Shown: in pieces, positions 10,801 to 20,649 of the stretch
How positions within the stretch are numbered: the stretch's first letter is position 1
Layout: each line of letters starts with the position of its first letter
Assembly (NCBI RefSeq): GCF_020520425.1
Contig: NC_079491.1
Coordinates: 8,419,143-8,483,142, forward strand
DNA from: Spinacia oleracea
Taxonomy: Eukaryota > Streptophyta > Magnoliopsida > Caryophyllales > Amaranthaceae
Direction of reading: 5' to 3'
DNA length: 64,000 nucleotides
Notes under the pieces: generated by a model
What the model was told of the DNA's origin: nothing
Seen by the model: the letters and a program-made list of their open reading frames with translations, nothing else
Database searches by the model: none
Made by a program: the position numbers and the translations under genes

Positions 10801-12097
10801 TGGTATTGCGATGAGAAGTTGTGGTAGTGGTGGTGTTGTGAGGAGAAGGGAGGAAGGGGGAAGTTATTACCCCCCAAATGAGGGTAATAATCACCCTAGT
10901 GGGATGGTGGATAACTATTCCCCCCATAATGAGGGTATTTGTTCCCCCTTTCCTTTTATTTTCTTCTTGCCAACACTAGCTTATTCTCTTTGCCACCACC
11001 TCATCCCCTCATCATCACCTTCAATTACCTTATATTTTCTTAATTTGACTTTTATTATCCCTTTGATGCATTACCTTCAATCCAAGCATGCCCTAAATAT
11101 TCATATTTAGGGGATAAAAAGATTATATTAGCACCGACAATATTACCCGAAACAATCTGCTTGCGTCAGTTTTTTTTTTTTTTTTACAGGAATGTGAATT
11201 GCTCCTTCATGCTATCTCCATTTTGATGATCCCTTACCATAACTTTAAAAAGTAGCAATTATGGTCCAAAAGGCATTAAAAAACTTTATACATTTCTAGT
11301 TACTCTTTCTTTATACTCCCTCCGTCCCAAAATTATAGTTCTGTTTGACTAAAAATACGGGTTTTAAGAAAAGTGAAATATAATGTATTGGAAAGTGTAA
11401 AAAGTGGAATATAGTGCATCGGAAAGTGGGAAAAGTAATGTCTAAATTAGGAAACAAGACTATCAATTTGGGACACTCGGAATATAAAACAAGACTATAA
11501 TTTTGGGATGGAGGGAGTAGACTATAGTAGCAGTGTATAAAAATTATGACCAGAATTAGTCATTTACAACGGGAAGGGATGGTAATAAGAAAGGGAAATT
11601 TTTTGGAATAATCATAACAAAGGGAATGATCATACCAGTTATGGTAAGCGGGATTGACGAGATGATCATAGGAGAAGAGGAAAGAGGTCAGAAAAGAGGA
11701 GAGAGAGTTTAAAGAAAGTGTGTTAGATTTCTTACATTGTCCAATAAGATCAATTTTCTCTCCTTGCAGCATCCTATTTCAGAATATTGAATACTAATTT
11801 CCTGATACATTTATCTACTACGAAACTACTATAATAAAAATGTGTTGATAACTTTCATTTTCTTCGAATCACCTTAGTTACTTCATATTTTTGCTATCTG
11901 AAATTAGATCTAGTTTGTATTGTGTTGACCTAAAACTGTAATTGAATGGAAAGCAGCAAGAATGTGAATTGATTTTTCTGGACTTTTTTTTTTTCTTTTT
12001 CTGTAGGGGTCTGGAGAATTACTTGAATATCAAACAAGTGACTGAATATATTTCTGACGAACCATGGGGATGGTACAAACATCCTTCGAAGCTGTGA
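4827..12097 (+). CDS. BADH: ALDH10 aminoaldehyde/betaine aldehyde dehydrogenase, peroxisomal
   Basis: The gene has fifteen exons: 4827-4935, 5388-5530, 7628-7708, 7797-7945, 8715-8807, 8920-9043, 9173-9238, 9328-9394, 9496-9572, 9685-9798, 9896-9973, 10054-10205, 10327-10387, 10490-10596 and 12007-12097. All introns are GT-AG and the frame is continuous for 503 residues. The protein reads close to spinach BADH from its first residues. The NAD-linked aldehyde dehydrogenase hallmarks are present: LELGGKSP with general-base Glu260, and [13 protein letters not shown] with catalytic Cys294. The enzyme family oxidises aminoaldehydes, and in some members betaine aldehyde to glycine betaine. Two points differ from the spinach enzyme. 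The C-terminus is SKL, a type 1 peroxisomal signal. The residue aligned with spinach Ala441 is Met444 (VGMVWVN), whereas Ile is typical of aminoaldehyde-preferring members. Introns 2 and 14 carry MITEs. I am confident of the family; substrate preference is inference. Confidence 0.95.
6296..6601. mobile_element. Harbinger-like MITE in ALDH10 intron 2
   Basis: The left end CAGCCCGTTTGGTAGCCGG follows TTA. The right end (CCGGCTAGTAGTTTG) is a diverged inverse. The interior matches, in opposite orientation, the MITE at 18677-18980 (shared blocks such as TTCATTCCCATTGACA). It sits in the long second intron and has no coding capacity. Confidence 0.55.
8077..8093. repeat. G17 homopolymer in ALDH10 intron 4
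   Basis: An uninterrupted run of 17 G. Such runs are unstable and error-prone in sequencing, so the true length is uncertain. Confidence 0.7.
10692..11093. mobile_element. Tourist/PIF-Harbinger MITE in ALDH10 intron 14
   Basis: The terminal inverted repeats GGGCATGCTTGGATTG are near-perfect, and the flanking 3-bp duplication is TAA (10689-10691 and 11094-11096), which is diagnostic of PIF/Harbinger. The element is 402 bp and non-coding; reading frames across it are incidental. Confidence 0.85.
11316..11517. mobile_element. Stowaway MITE in ALDH10 intron 14
   Basis: The ends CTCCCTCCGTCCCAAAATTA and their complement form the canonical Stowaway inverted repeat. TA duplications flank it at 11314-11315 and 11518-11519. 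The element is 202 bp. Confidence 0.9.
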
Positions 12098-13381
12098 GTG
12101 AATTTTCACAGGGAGTTGTTGAAGGAATGGAGGTGATACATTGATACTGGGACTTTTCAACCTACAACTCATAGAGGCATAGAGAACTGTGTAACGAAGA
12201 AAATAGACAACTTACTGATAGTTTGAATAAAGGGGCCGAAATTGAAGAATGTGCAAGTTTATTACTCCGTATGTGTATGCTCTACTGTACCTGATAGATA
12301 TTCATGTCTGTTATCTTTTAAGAAGTGTAGACTTGTTCTTTCCATTAATGGACTTGCCATTTTTATCGAGTTGTTCGCTTTGATTAAGCAGTGTAGACTC
12401 AATCTATTCATTATTTACCTCACACACTTGCAACAATGGCGAGAATCAGAGAATGATGTTGCATCATTTTCACTCTTACTAGAATACCAGGTACTACACA
12501 GGAAAGGCGGGCAGGAATGATGGGTACAAAAGGAATTTCATATTAACTAGCTTTTTTTAGTCTCTAAGAAGTACTTTGGAGAAACAATGAGATATTATCA
12601 AGATCGTTAAAAGAACTCTATGAATTAACCACATGTATAATGTATTCGAAAATTGTAATGCACACGTTGATAAAGATGGTTGCGTGTCGGGTTGGGCTTC
12701 GACCTGTCGACACATGTCAAACTCATTTGCAACGGACTGGGGCGAGTCGAGAAATTCAAAAATGTTGTCCAGGCCCTTGTGTCGGACTGGGTCGGGCCGT
12801 CGTGTAGAATTGGGTCATATTGTGCTTTTTCCTAAAAAATACGCCCCAAACTCGGCTTACTGCCCACGACTTTGTGCCCGTGACGGACGGGCCCGAGCCA
12901 TCGCTTCACCAGAATCACCAGTCACGACTCACTCATCACGTGTATATGTATATTACGGACATGCGGTGTATAAGTATTGCATTGCGCATCCTAATATTTG
13001 CGAGAGCATGATTCTGTTACGAGCATATGCTTGTAGGTGCATGGAATAATCCGCGGATGAGTATATTCAGTTGAATCAGACACTGGTAAAAGGAGGAAAT
13101 CGTTTGGATTAACGAAGGACGGTGGAGCTAAATAACACAACGAAATTACCCACCTGCCTTCCTCCAGCTCATCAATCTTTCTCTCTTTAATCTTTATGTG
13201 TAAATTAATCAACCACCCCATATCTATAGATCTCCATTATCCTCACTCTTCACTCACTCTAACATCGTACTCCAACTCATTCTCACCGCTTCAGATCTTC
13301 ATTACTTCAAAGATCTCTTCTTTTCATGCTGATTGAACTCCCTTTTTTGCGAATTTTTGTGGGAATTGTTTGAATTTAACA
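12098..13381. other. Spacer between ALDH10 and the GDP-mannose gene
   Basis: The first few hundred bases are probably the ALDH10 3' UTR. Positions 12670-12910 are unusually GC-rich with repeated GGGTCGGGC-like words, resembling a decayed repeat, but I could not find ends. A 138-codon frame there has no recognisable protein. The last 180 bases before 13382 are CT-rich, as in many plant 5' UTRs. Confidence 0.35.
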
Positions 13382-16300
13382 ATGGGAGGAAGCTCAGATG
13401 AGAAAGTTGTAGCTGTGATCATGGTGGGTGGACCCACTAAAGGTATGCAAATACGCAATTCCCCATTTGAACTTCTTGGTTTGATTCATTTGTGTATGTA
13501 TGAATGATTGAATGAATCTCATGATTTAATTTAGTGTGTGATTGAATGAATCCATGACACATTTTGTAGATTTTGATTGAATTTTGTGGCACATTTTGAT
13601 TTGATTTTGTGTATAATTAATTAATTGAATCAACCAATTACCAATTTGTAGATTTTGGTTGAGTGTTGTGGCATAATTTGATCAATTTGTAGTTTTGTTC
13701 TGCAGGCACTCGATTCAGGCCACTGTCTCTGAATATACCAAAACCTCTTTTTCCTTTAGCTGGACAACCTATGGTTCATCATCCAATTTCAGCTTGTAAA
13801 AGGGTATTTTCTTTCACCAATTTAACACCGTTTTGGTGATTTACTATGGTGTAATTTTGTTGGAGGATTCAGTACCCAAATTTTAATAAAATTTCTGTTT
13901 AATCGTAGATTCCAAACCTAGCACAAATCTACTTGGTTGGTTTCTATGAGGAGCGGGAATTTGCATTATATGTATCTTCAATTTCTAATGAGCTGAAGGT
14001 TCCTGTCAGGTGATTGCTTCTTTAAGATAAGTAAGTCTTGTCGAATTCGAAGCCTTTAACATAATCATTGTTGTAACCTTTTGAAATGTATTCTCATTGT
14101 GGTTTAGATATTTAAAGGAAGACAAGCCTCATGGTTCTGCTGGATGCCTGTACAATTTCAGGGATATAATCATGGAAGACAGTCCGGTTTTTAACCTCTC
14201 CCTTTTACTATTTATAATTTCTGCTTATTGAATGCTTTTGTTTTTTTGTTCTTTTATTTGTTGGGTGTTGATAATTTGTATGTGTAATTCGATTTTCGTG
14301 TATTGATCTACTGAAGCTTACAATGTGATTGCTTGTCTTGCAGTCGCAAATATTCTTGCTGAATTGTGATGTTTGCTGTAGTTTTCCTTTGCCAGAAATG
14401 CTCGGTAATTACTTATTTTCTGACACTCTATCTTGTCATAATTCGTCACAGCGGGTGTTCAAAATTTGTAAGTCCATTTTTCTTTTCTGATATTCAGAAG
14501 CTCACAGAAAGAATGGAGGAATGGGAACTTTATTAGTGAGCAAGGTTAGTCAACTCTCTTTGTGGACCTTATTGATGGAGCATCTTCGTGTTCGGGTTTT
14601 TAGCTTGTATACTGCTACATACTTATAAGGGATTCGGTATGTTGAGGTTACGTTTGGTATGAAATAACAGGTTTCTGCAGAGTCTGCCAGCCAGTTTGGT
14701 GAATTGGTTGCTGATCCTGTTACCAATGAGGTTTTGCATTACACCGAGAGGCCAGAAACTTTTGTATGTGCCATATCTTGAGCTTGACTTATTTCGTGTG
14801 TTCTAAATGTAACTACTAATTAGGTCCAGCTTAACGTCATTAAGAAGTCACAGCTTATTATCTCCTTTACTTAGTTTGATTCATTTTAACATAGGTGTAT
14901 CATGCAGGTTAGTGATAGAATAAATTGCGGGGTCTATGTTTTTACACCGGAAATATTTGCAGCCATCCAAAGTGTTTCAAGAAACCGGAAAGATTCAGGT
15001 GAATTACCCTGTATTTTTATATTTGTATACTCTCAGTCTTGTCCTAGGGCTTTTACATTATGATGACTTCACTTCTTAAATATTCTATCATCAGTTTTTC
15101 TGCAATGTGATGTGAGATCATCTGTTGTTGATTTGATAGTCTCCAGGTCTAGAGTTGAGACAGTTGATTGTGTCGTGTAAAAATGTAAAATTCAAATGCA
15201 TTTGCATTTGCATTTGATTGCTTGGGTATCTGAAAGTGAATGGTCTTCATATATCATAGGCCAATGAATGTGTGATCATGTTACTTTACGAATGTCGTGT
15301 AGAGTTAGCAAAGTCCTTTTTCTTCTTTCCAGTTGCTTGAACCTGACACTTTTGTCATGATGTGTATTCTAATTAAAGCCTTGGGATTTGCAAAGAGTTT
15401 GAAAGTATTTTTATGGAGTTATGGACGCAAGGGTGAGGATGTCAACCAGGACTTCTCCTTCTATATGTTAAATGGCTTAATAGAAATAAATCAGACCATT
15501 CAGTTTATATGTTAAATGGCTTAATAGGAATAAATCAGACCATTCAGTTTATAATGCTGTAACAGAATAACAGCTATACGACATTACAGTGGACCTGTGT
15601 TTTCCTAATCTGATTGTTGTATTAATGGAAGGAAATTTTACTGCATATTCTAGGTAAGACCAATTTGGTTTTCTTCCCTACCGTCATTTAGGCTGGAGGT
15701 TATTATTGACGTATAGTGTTGCACCGTGAGCTCCCCTACCTCTAAAGTTGAAACCTCCTTGTCTTCAATTTCCTCTTCCTCGTCTTCCATCACATAAGGT
15801 TCACAAGAGAGAAGCCAGATGTTTTTTAGCCTTTGCATACTTTTTCTTTTTGTTTTTGGTACTGGCCTACTTGGGGAGGACATAGACACAAGTACACAAC
15901 TCACTCAATTACCTTTCCTTTATCCATGTGAGGTTATCAATTGTGGCCTCAAAACTTTTCTGTATCTTGGAATTCTTTTTTGTCAATAAGCATAACTAGA
16001 AATTTGCAAAACAAATATCTACCGTCTAGTAATGTCAGGAAATTTGCAAATGTTAGAGAATTAGTGACTGAGGTTCAAATTTCATCTTATTGCCTATTCT
16101 CTTCTGTCCCCAACCCAAATCACATTACATTCGAGTTATCTAGGGTAGGAAATACAGTATATAGTTTTTTCCCAGAGAACTAGTTCATGTTTAGTTCCTT
16201 TTTTCATGGGATGTCATGAAATGTTGTTCAGTTGTCACTAGTCTCTTACTTATTGATTGGAACTATTAGCATCTGATTTTGATCTTTTCACTGCAGCTAA

Positions 16301-19290
16301 TTTGAGACGAGTATCCAGCTTTGAAGCACTTCAGTCTGCGACAAAGTATTATTCTTATCCTTGTCAATATCTTGTTTTAAATGCATAGTTGCATGTAGGC
16401 ATGTAGCAGTTACTTCATTTTTTATGTGCTGCTTAATTTGATGGCAGTACTCGGGCATGGGCCTTTGACAGTCTCAATGTGATTGCCTGCTTGGTGCTTA
16501 CTTGATATTTGTATCCCCTACTATCCCTAGAATGGGAACAGGAACTAAGTACATAACTTTGGAGCTTAAAGAAAGGACTTAAATTTTTGGTAGTATTGTA
16601 TGTCCATATTAAGCATGTCCGAGGTCCTTCATTTTTCTATAGGAAGTTAAACCATTTATGTATACTTAATCGCTGATATCTGCTTTAGTTTTTGTTGAAG
16701 CTCTACTTCTTCCTTCAGTATATGCGCCTGATCTTTGTGCCATTTGCTGCTTTTACCTTTTCCAGCAAGCATAGGTTCGGTTCACTTGTAGACTCGAGTG
16801 ATGAGTATGCCAAATGTTTAAAAGTATCCGGTCCATATGAAATGAAACAACTTGATAGTGTTGTTGAACTTATTTTATGCTGGTTTTCTATTTTATTGAC
16901 CAGTGTAAATTTCGAACCCAATCAGAATCCAAACTTTCGCATTTGTAAATACATATTTTCTTACATTCAAATGTCACTCTTTGGGGGGTAGATCAATACG
17001 GTTTTGGGTATCTCCGTTCGAAATCTTAGCTCTTGTTATGGAGATCAAATTATTTTTCGCTTATAATGCAAGTATGCTGATTAAACAGATGGGTTAATGC
17101 TGTACTCACGTGTGGAGCATTTAATTTATACTCACTTTATTAAAAAGAAAATGATATTCATGATGTAGAACAAAAAGTCCCCCCCCCCCCCCCCCTGAAG
17201 TAGTAGTATAATCAGTCAATCACCATATTGTGGTTGGATTTTCCAATATATCTCTACTTAATTCTAGTGATTGAGGATGTGAATAACACAACTATCAGTC
17301 TATCTCATGGTATATTAGCACTCCGTAATCCGTACTATTAGTTAAATTCTTATTTGTTAGGATTACCTCCAAGTATATTTCTTTTAAATAGGATACCATT
17401 TCCATTCACAAGGATACTTGGACATTTGACAAGATTGCTATACTAAATACGCTTTCCTATTTTTTCCACAGGAGTCTGCCCTCAGGTTTTGTGAGATTAG
17501 ACCAAGATATTTTAACACCACTCGCTGGGAAGAAACAATTGTATACATATGAGACCATGGACTTCTGGGAGCAAATCAAGACACCTGGGTAAGATGGATC
17601 CAAATAAATGTTAAATTGATTGGTATATTTCTTCTTCATGACATAACCAGTTATCAATTCTTGCAGAATGTCGCTGAAATGTTCTGGTCTCTATCTTCAC
17701 CAATTTCGAGTTACCTCACCACATCTTTTATCGAGTGGTGATGGCACAAAGAGTGCAACCATAATTGGTGATGTATACATTCATCCCTCAGCTAAAACGC
17801 ATCCCACAGCAAAGGTATTTTTGTTTAATTAGTAGTCTGATGCAAGAGCTTGCTTTAGTGCTTGCATTTTGAACTCTATACATGGTTTCTGTTGGATGAC
17901 AACAGATTGGTCCAAATGTTTCAATCTCCGCAAATGCTCGTGTTGGAGCTGGTGCAAGGCTTATCAACTGTATTATTCTAGATGATGTTGAAATCAAGGT
18001 GATATATAAACATGTCGAAAATATGAAACGTAAATGTAATTCTATGTAGAAATTATTGACCTGTGATATTGATATTCCCAGGAAAATGCAGTTGTTATCC
18101 ATTCGATTGTTGGATGGAAGTCATCAATTGGGAAATGGTCCCGAGTCCAGGTGAGTATAGGAAATATGTTGCTTCAAATGTTATATGGATAAATTTACCA
18201 AAGTTCATGTTTGAATAGCAGCTTGTGATAAATGCAAAAATCCGTCCATGAAATTCCTCTTATGGAGATCTTGTGTTAAATTCATACAAAGTACGAAGTA
18301 TTAACATAACTTTCCATTAATTATTATGCACTTACCCGCTTGCGGCTGCTTGAGCTCAGCTGAGTTGAGCAGACTAAAGCTCAAATCGAAAAGCTTGTGA
18401 GCAAGCTTAAATTTCTTGTAACTATTGTATTTTCACATATTATACATTTTGACTTGCAGCTAATTGTCAAGATTGTAAGCACTACTTAGGAGGATCTTTA
18501 AAAGTTAGCAAAAACATGGAAATAAGAATGTTGTAACCTAAAAGAGTACATATTTGTTTTGTTATGATTCTCGAACTCAAAACAAAATCAAAGTTAAAAC
18601 TGAAATATTTAAATTTGAGCTGGGTGCAAGTGTGATGAGCCGAGCTGCTCAACTCCCCCTAACTTGAAGACTTTAACAGTCCGTTTGGTAGCCGGCCATA
18701 AATGGTGTCAATGGGAATGAATTTGTATGTAAAATTATAAGGAAAATCAATATTCATTCTCATGTTAATGCTAATTCACTCAAAATTATTTCTTTTTCTT
18801 TATAAATTTTCATTACCATCCATTACCATTTGGCGAGTGGTATTAGATGGGAATGCAAATCTATGAAGAAAAACACCCAGCTTGAGACAAAATTCATTAC
18901 CATTGATGTTGATTTCTTGCCAAGTAACACTAGGATTTATTCTCATTCCCACCATTTATTACCGGCTACCAAACAGGCCGTAAGTATACTTTTATATATG
19001 CGTTTAATATCTTCTGTTCGTGGTGGTTTTAACTTTTAAGAGTTCTGATGCTTCTTACCAGGGGGAAGGAGAGTACAATGCGAAACTTGGAATAACAATT
19101 CTTGGTACTTGAAACTCGCTCTTCTACAATGTGTATCTCTTTCATATGTCCTTCCTCGTCCTAATTGGTTGCTGGTTTTTTTCGTGCAGGGGAATCTGTA
19201 ACTGTAGAAGATGAAGTGGTGGTAATCAAGAGCATTGTGCTTCCGAACAAGACTCTTAATGTTAGTGTTCAGGAGGAGATCATATTGTAG
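13382..19290 (+). CDS. GMPPA: GDP-mannose pyrophosphorylase alpha-like (GMPPA/KONJAC type)
   Basis: The gene has fifteen exons: 13382-13442, 13706-13803, 13909-14009, 14108-14186, 14344-14404, 14498-14544, 14671-14763, 14908-14998, 16297-16345, 17472-17588, 17667-17814, 17906-17998, 18082-18150, 19062-19104 and 19190-19290. They give 416 residues, the usual family length. The N-terminal nucleotidyltransferase domain opens with [19 protein letters not shown] (residues 9-27), a form of the GG-x-GTR-x-RP signature. The last third is a left-handed beta-helix (hexapeptide-type) region ending SVQEEIIL. Plant proteins of this type (KONJAC1/2) are known to work with, and stimulate, the catalytic GDP-mannose pyrophosphorylase VTC1. 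That enzyme supplies GDP-mannose for ascorbate, glucomannan and glycoprotein synthesis in the cytosol. The long intron 8 (14999-16296) and intron 9 hold repeats only, and intron 13 holds a MITE. Whether this protein is catalytic itself or a regulatory subunit cannot be told from sequence. Confidence 0.93.
15464..15553. repeat. Short tandem duplication in intron 8 of the GDP-mannose gene
   Basis: A unit of about 43 bp (TATATGTTAAATGGCTTAATA followed by GAATAAATCAGACC-like sequence) is present twice in tandem, differing by about one base. Confidence 0.7.
17179..17195. repeat. C17 homopolymer in intron 9 of the GDP-mannose gene
   Basis: An uninterrupted run of 17 C in an AT-rich intron, equal in length to the G17 run in the ALDH10 gene. 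The length should be treated as approximate. Confidence 0.7.
18677..18980. mobile_element. Harbinger-like MITE in intron 13 of the GDP-mannose gene
   Basis: The ends CAGTCCGTTTGGTAGCCGG and, inverted, a GGCCTGTTTGGTAGCCGG-like sequence are flanked by TAA on both sides, fitting PIF/Harbinger. It is the better-preserved relative, in opposite orientation, of the MITE at 6296-6601. Confidence 0.7.
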
Positions 19291-20649
19291 CCAAAATACC
19301 AATACCTTGCTTCTTTTTGTCAACTTATTAATATTGTCTCTCCATTCTGCCAATTTTACTGATATTTGATAGTCACTTTCTATAATTTTATTCTGTTTAG
19401 TGCATAGTTGTATATGAATTATACCAAGTATGTTCTTCCAAAGAGAATAATTCTGAATAAATAAGATATACCATTTGTTTCATCTGTTGCCTTTGTAAAG
19501 CTTTACCTATCGACTATCGCCCTATTGTATTTGTATGGCAACCACCAACAGAATAGAATTTCTATTGGTAATTTCTGGTTGTTAACAGATGCAGTTTCCT
19601 TTTATCAACCCTTTTGGCTGCAATTTCAAGGTAAGTCTTCCAAACGTTACTTGAACCTCTGTTAAAAGCGCGATTTTTGAGGAGTTCTTCCGTGATTAAT
19701 CTGCAACGGTATGGCTAAAACAGGGCACCCAAAAGCTCACCCTTGATACCACAAGATCAAACACAATCCAACTATATTCAAGGTTGTAATTGCAATTGAG
19801 AAAACTTTTATGTCTGATTGTTTTGACTAAGAAAAGATTCAAGTTTAATTCAGAGTTATTTTGTAGTAACTCCAAGACATTCAGGTGTTGTTTGGTTGAC
19901 ATAAAAACACATGAGAAGTGTAACTTCCTAGAAAGTAGAAAATTACAGTGTTGTTTGTTTAGCGAAAACATAGGAAGTCACAAAATGGAGGAAGTTGCTT
20001 ACTTGATGGGAAGCAACTTACTTTTCATGTTCAACCAAACAACATTTCCCACTTGAGAAATGTCATTACATGGAAAAACCTTCTTCATATAAAATTTTAC
20101 TTTCCATGGTCAACCAAACAATACCTGACATGTTTGTTTCAGCGTTTTGTTTCCAAGTCATGCAAATGTGTGACACTGAATGGAACAGTTTTGACATGAA
20201 GCTAACATGAGTGCACTGCAATTCTCTTGTAACATTTCTTTTCGATTAGTATAATTTAGCTTTACACAATTTCGCTTCGAAAAATAGGACATTTCATAAA
20301 AAAAAGCTATTCTTTACGACATTGAAAGGCCAACACCTAGTTAGCCAAAACATGGGCATTGGATGGCTCATGGCAATGCATATCAATAATATACTCAAAC
20401 AACCTCCTGGGAATTTGACAACAAATCCATCTACAATGTCGAGTTTTTTTTCCCATTCGTACATTTCTTTCTCCGTAAGCTACTAAGCTCTCCCTATTGT
20501 TATGCATGTGTAATGCATTGAGAAAATGCATCCAATAAAGCCATCTGCTGTCTTGTTCTGAACCTCTTGTGTGTTGAAAACAAGCAAACTCCCATTGTCG
20601 CGAATCAAGCTCTAAGTAATGAACATCATTTTGGAATTAGAAAAGGGTA
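19291..20649. other. Spacer between convergent GDP-mannose and DEL genes
   Basis: It holds the 3' UTRs of two genes transcribed toward each other and the MITE at 19882-20127. No other coding signal was found. Confidence 0.5.
19882..20127. mobile_element. MITE with CAGGT-type inverted ends, 246 bp
   Basis: The ends CAGGTGTTGTTTGGTTGAC and, inverted, CAGGTATTGTTTGGTTGACC match closely. The body contains internal inverted words (AGTAACTTCC/GGAAGTTGC type). Target duplication is unclear, so the superfamily (hAT or Harbinger) is undecided. Confidence 0.55.

Noticed and set aside
10772-11110. 112-codon plus frame
   Set aside because: It lies inside a Tourist MITE with a TAA duplication and inverted ends.
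12633-13049. 138-codon frame between ALDH10 and GMPPA as a gene
   Set aside because: It lies in a GC-rich repeat-like patch, shows no recognisable motif and overlaps another long frame.
16692-16991. 99-codon frame in the GMPPA intron
   Set aside because: It is in an intron with continuous splicing on both sides and has no recognisable motif.
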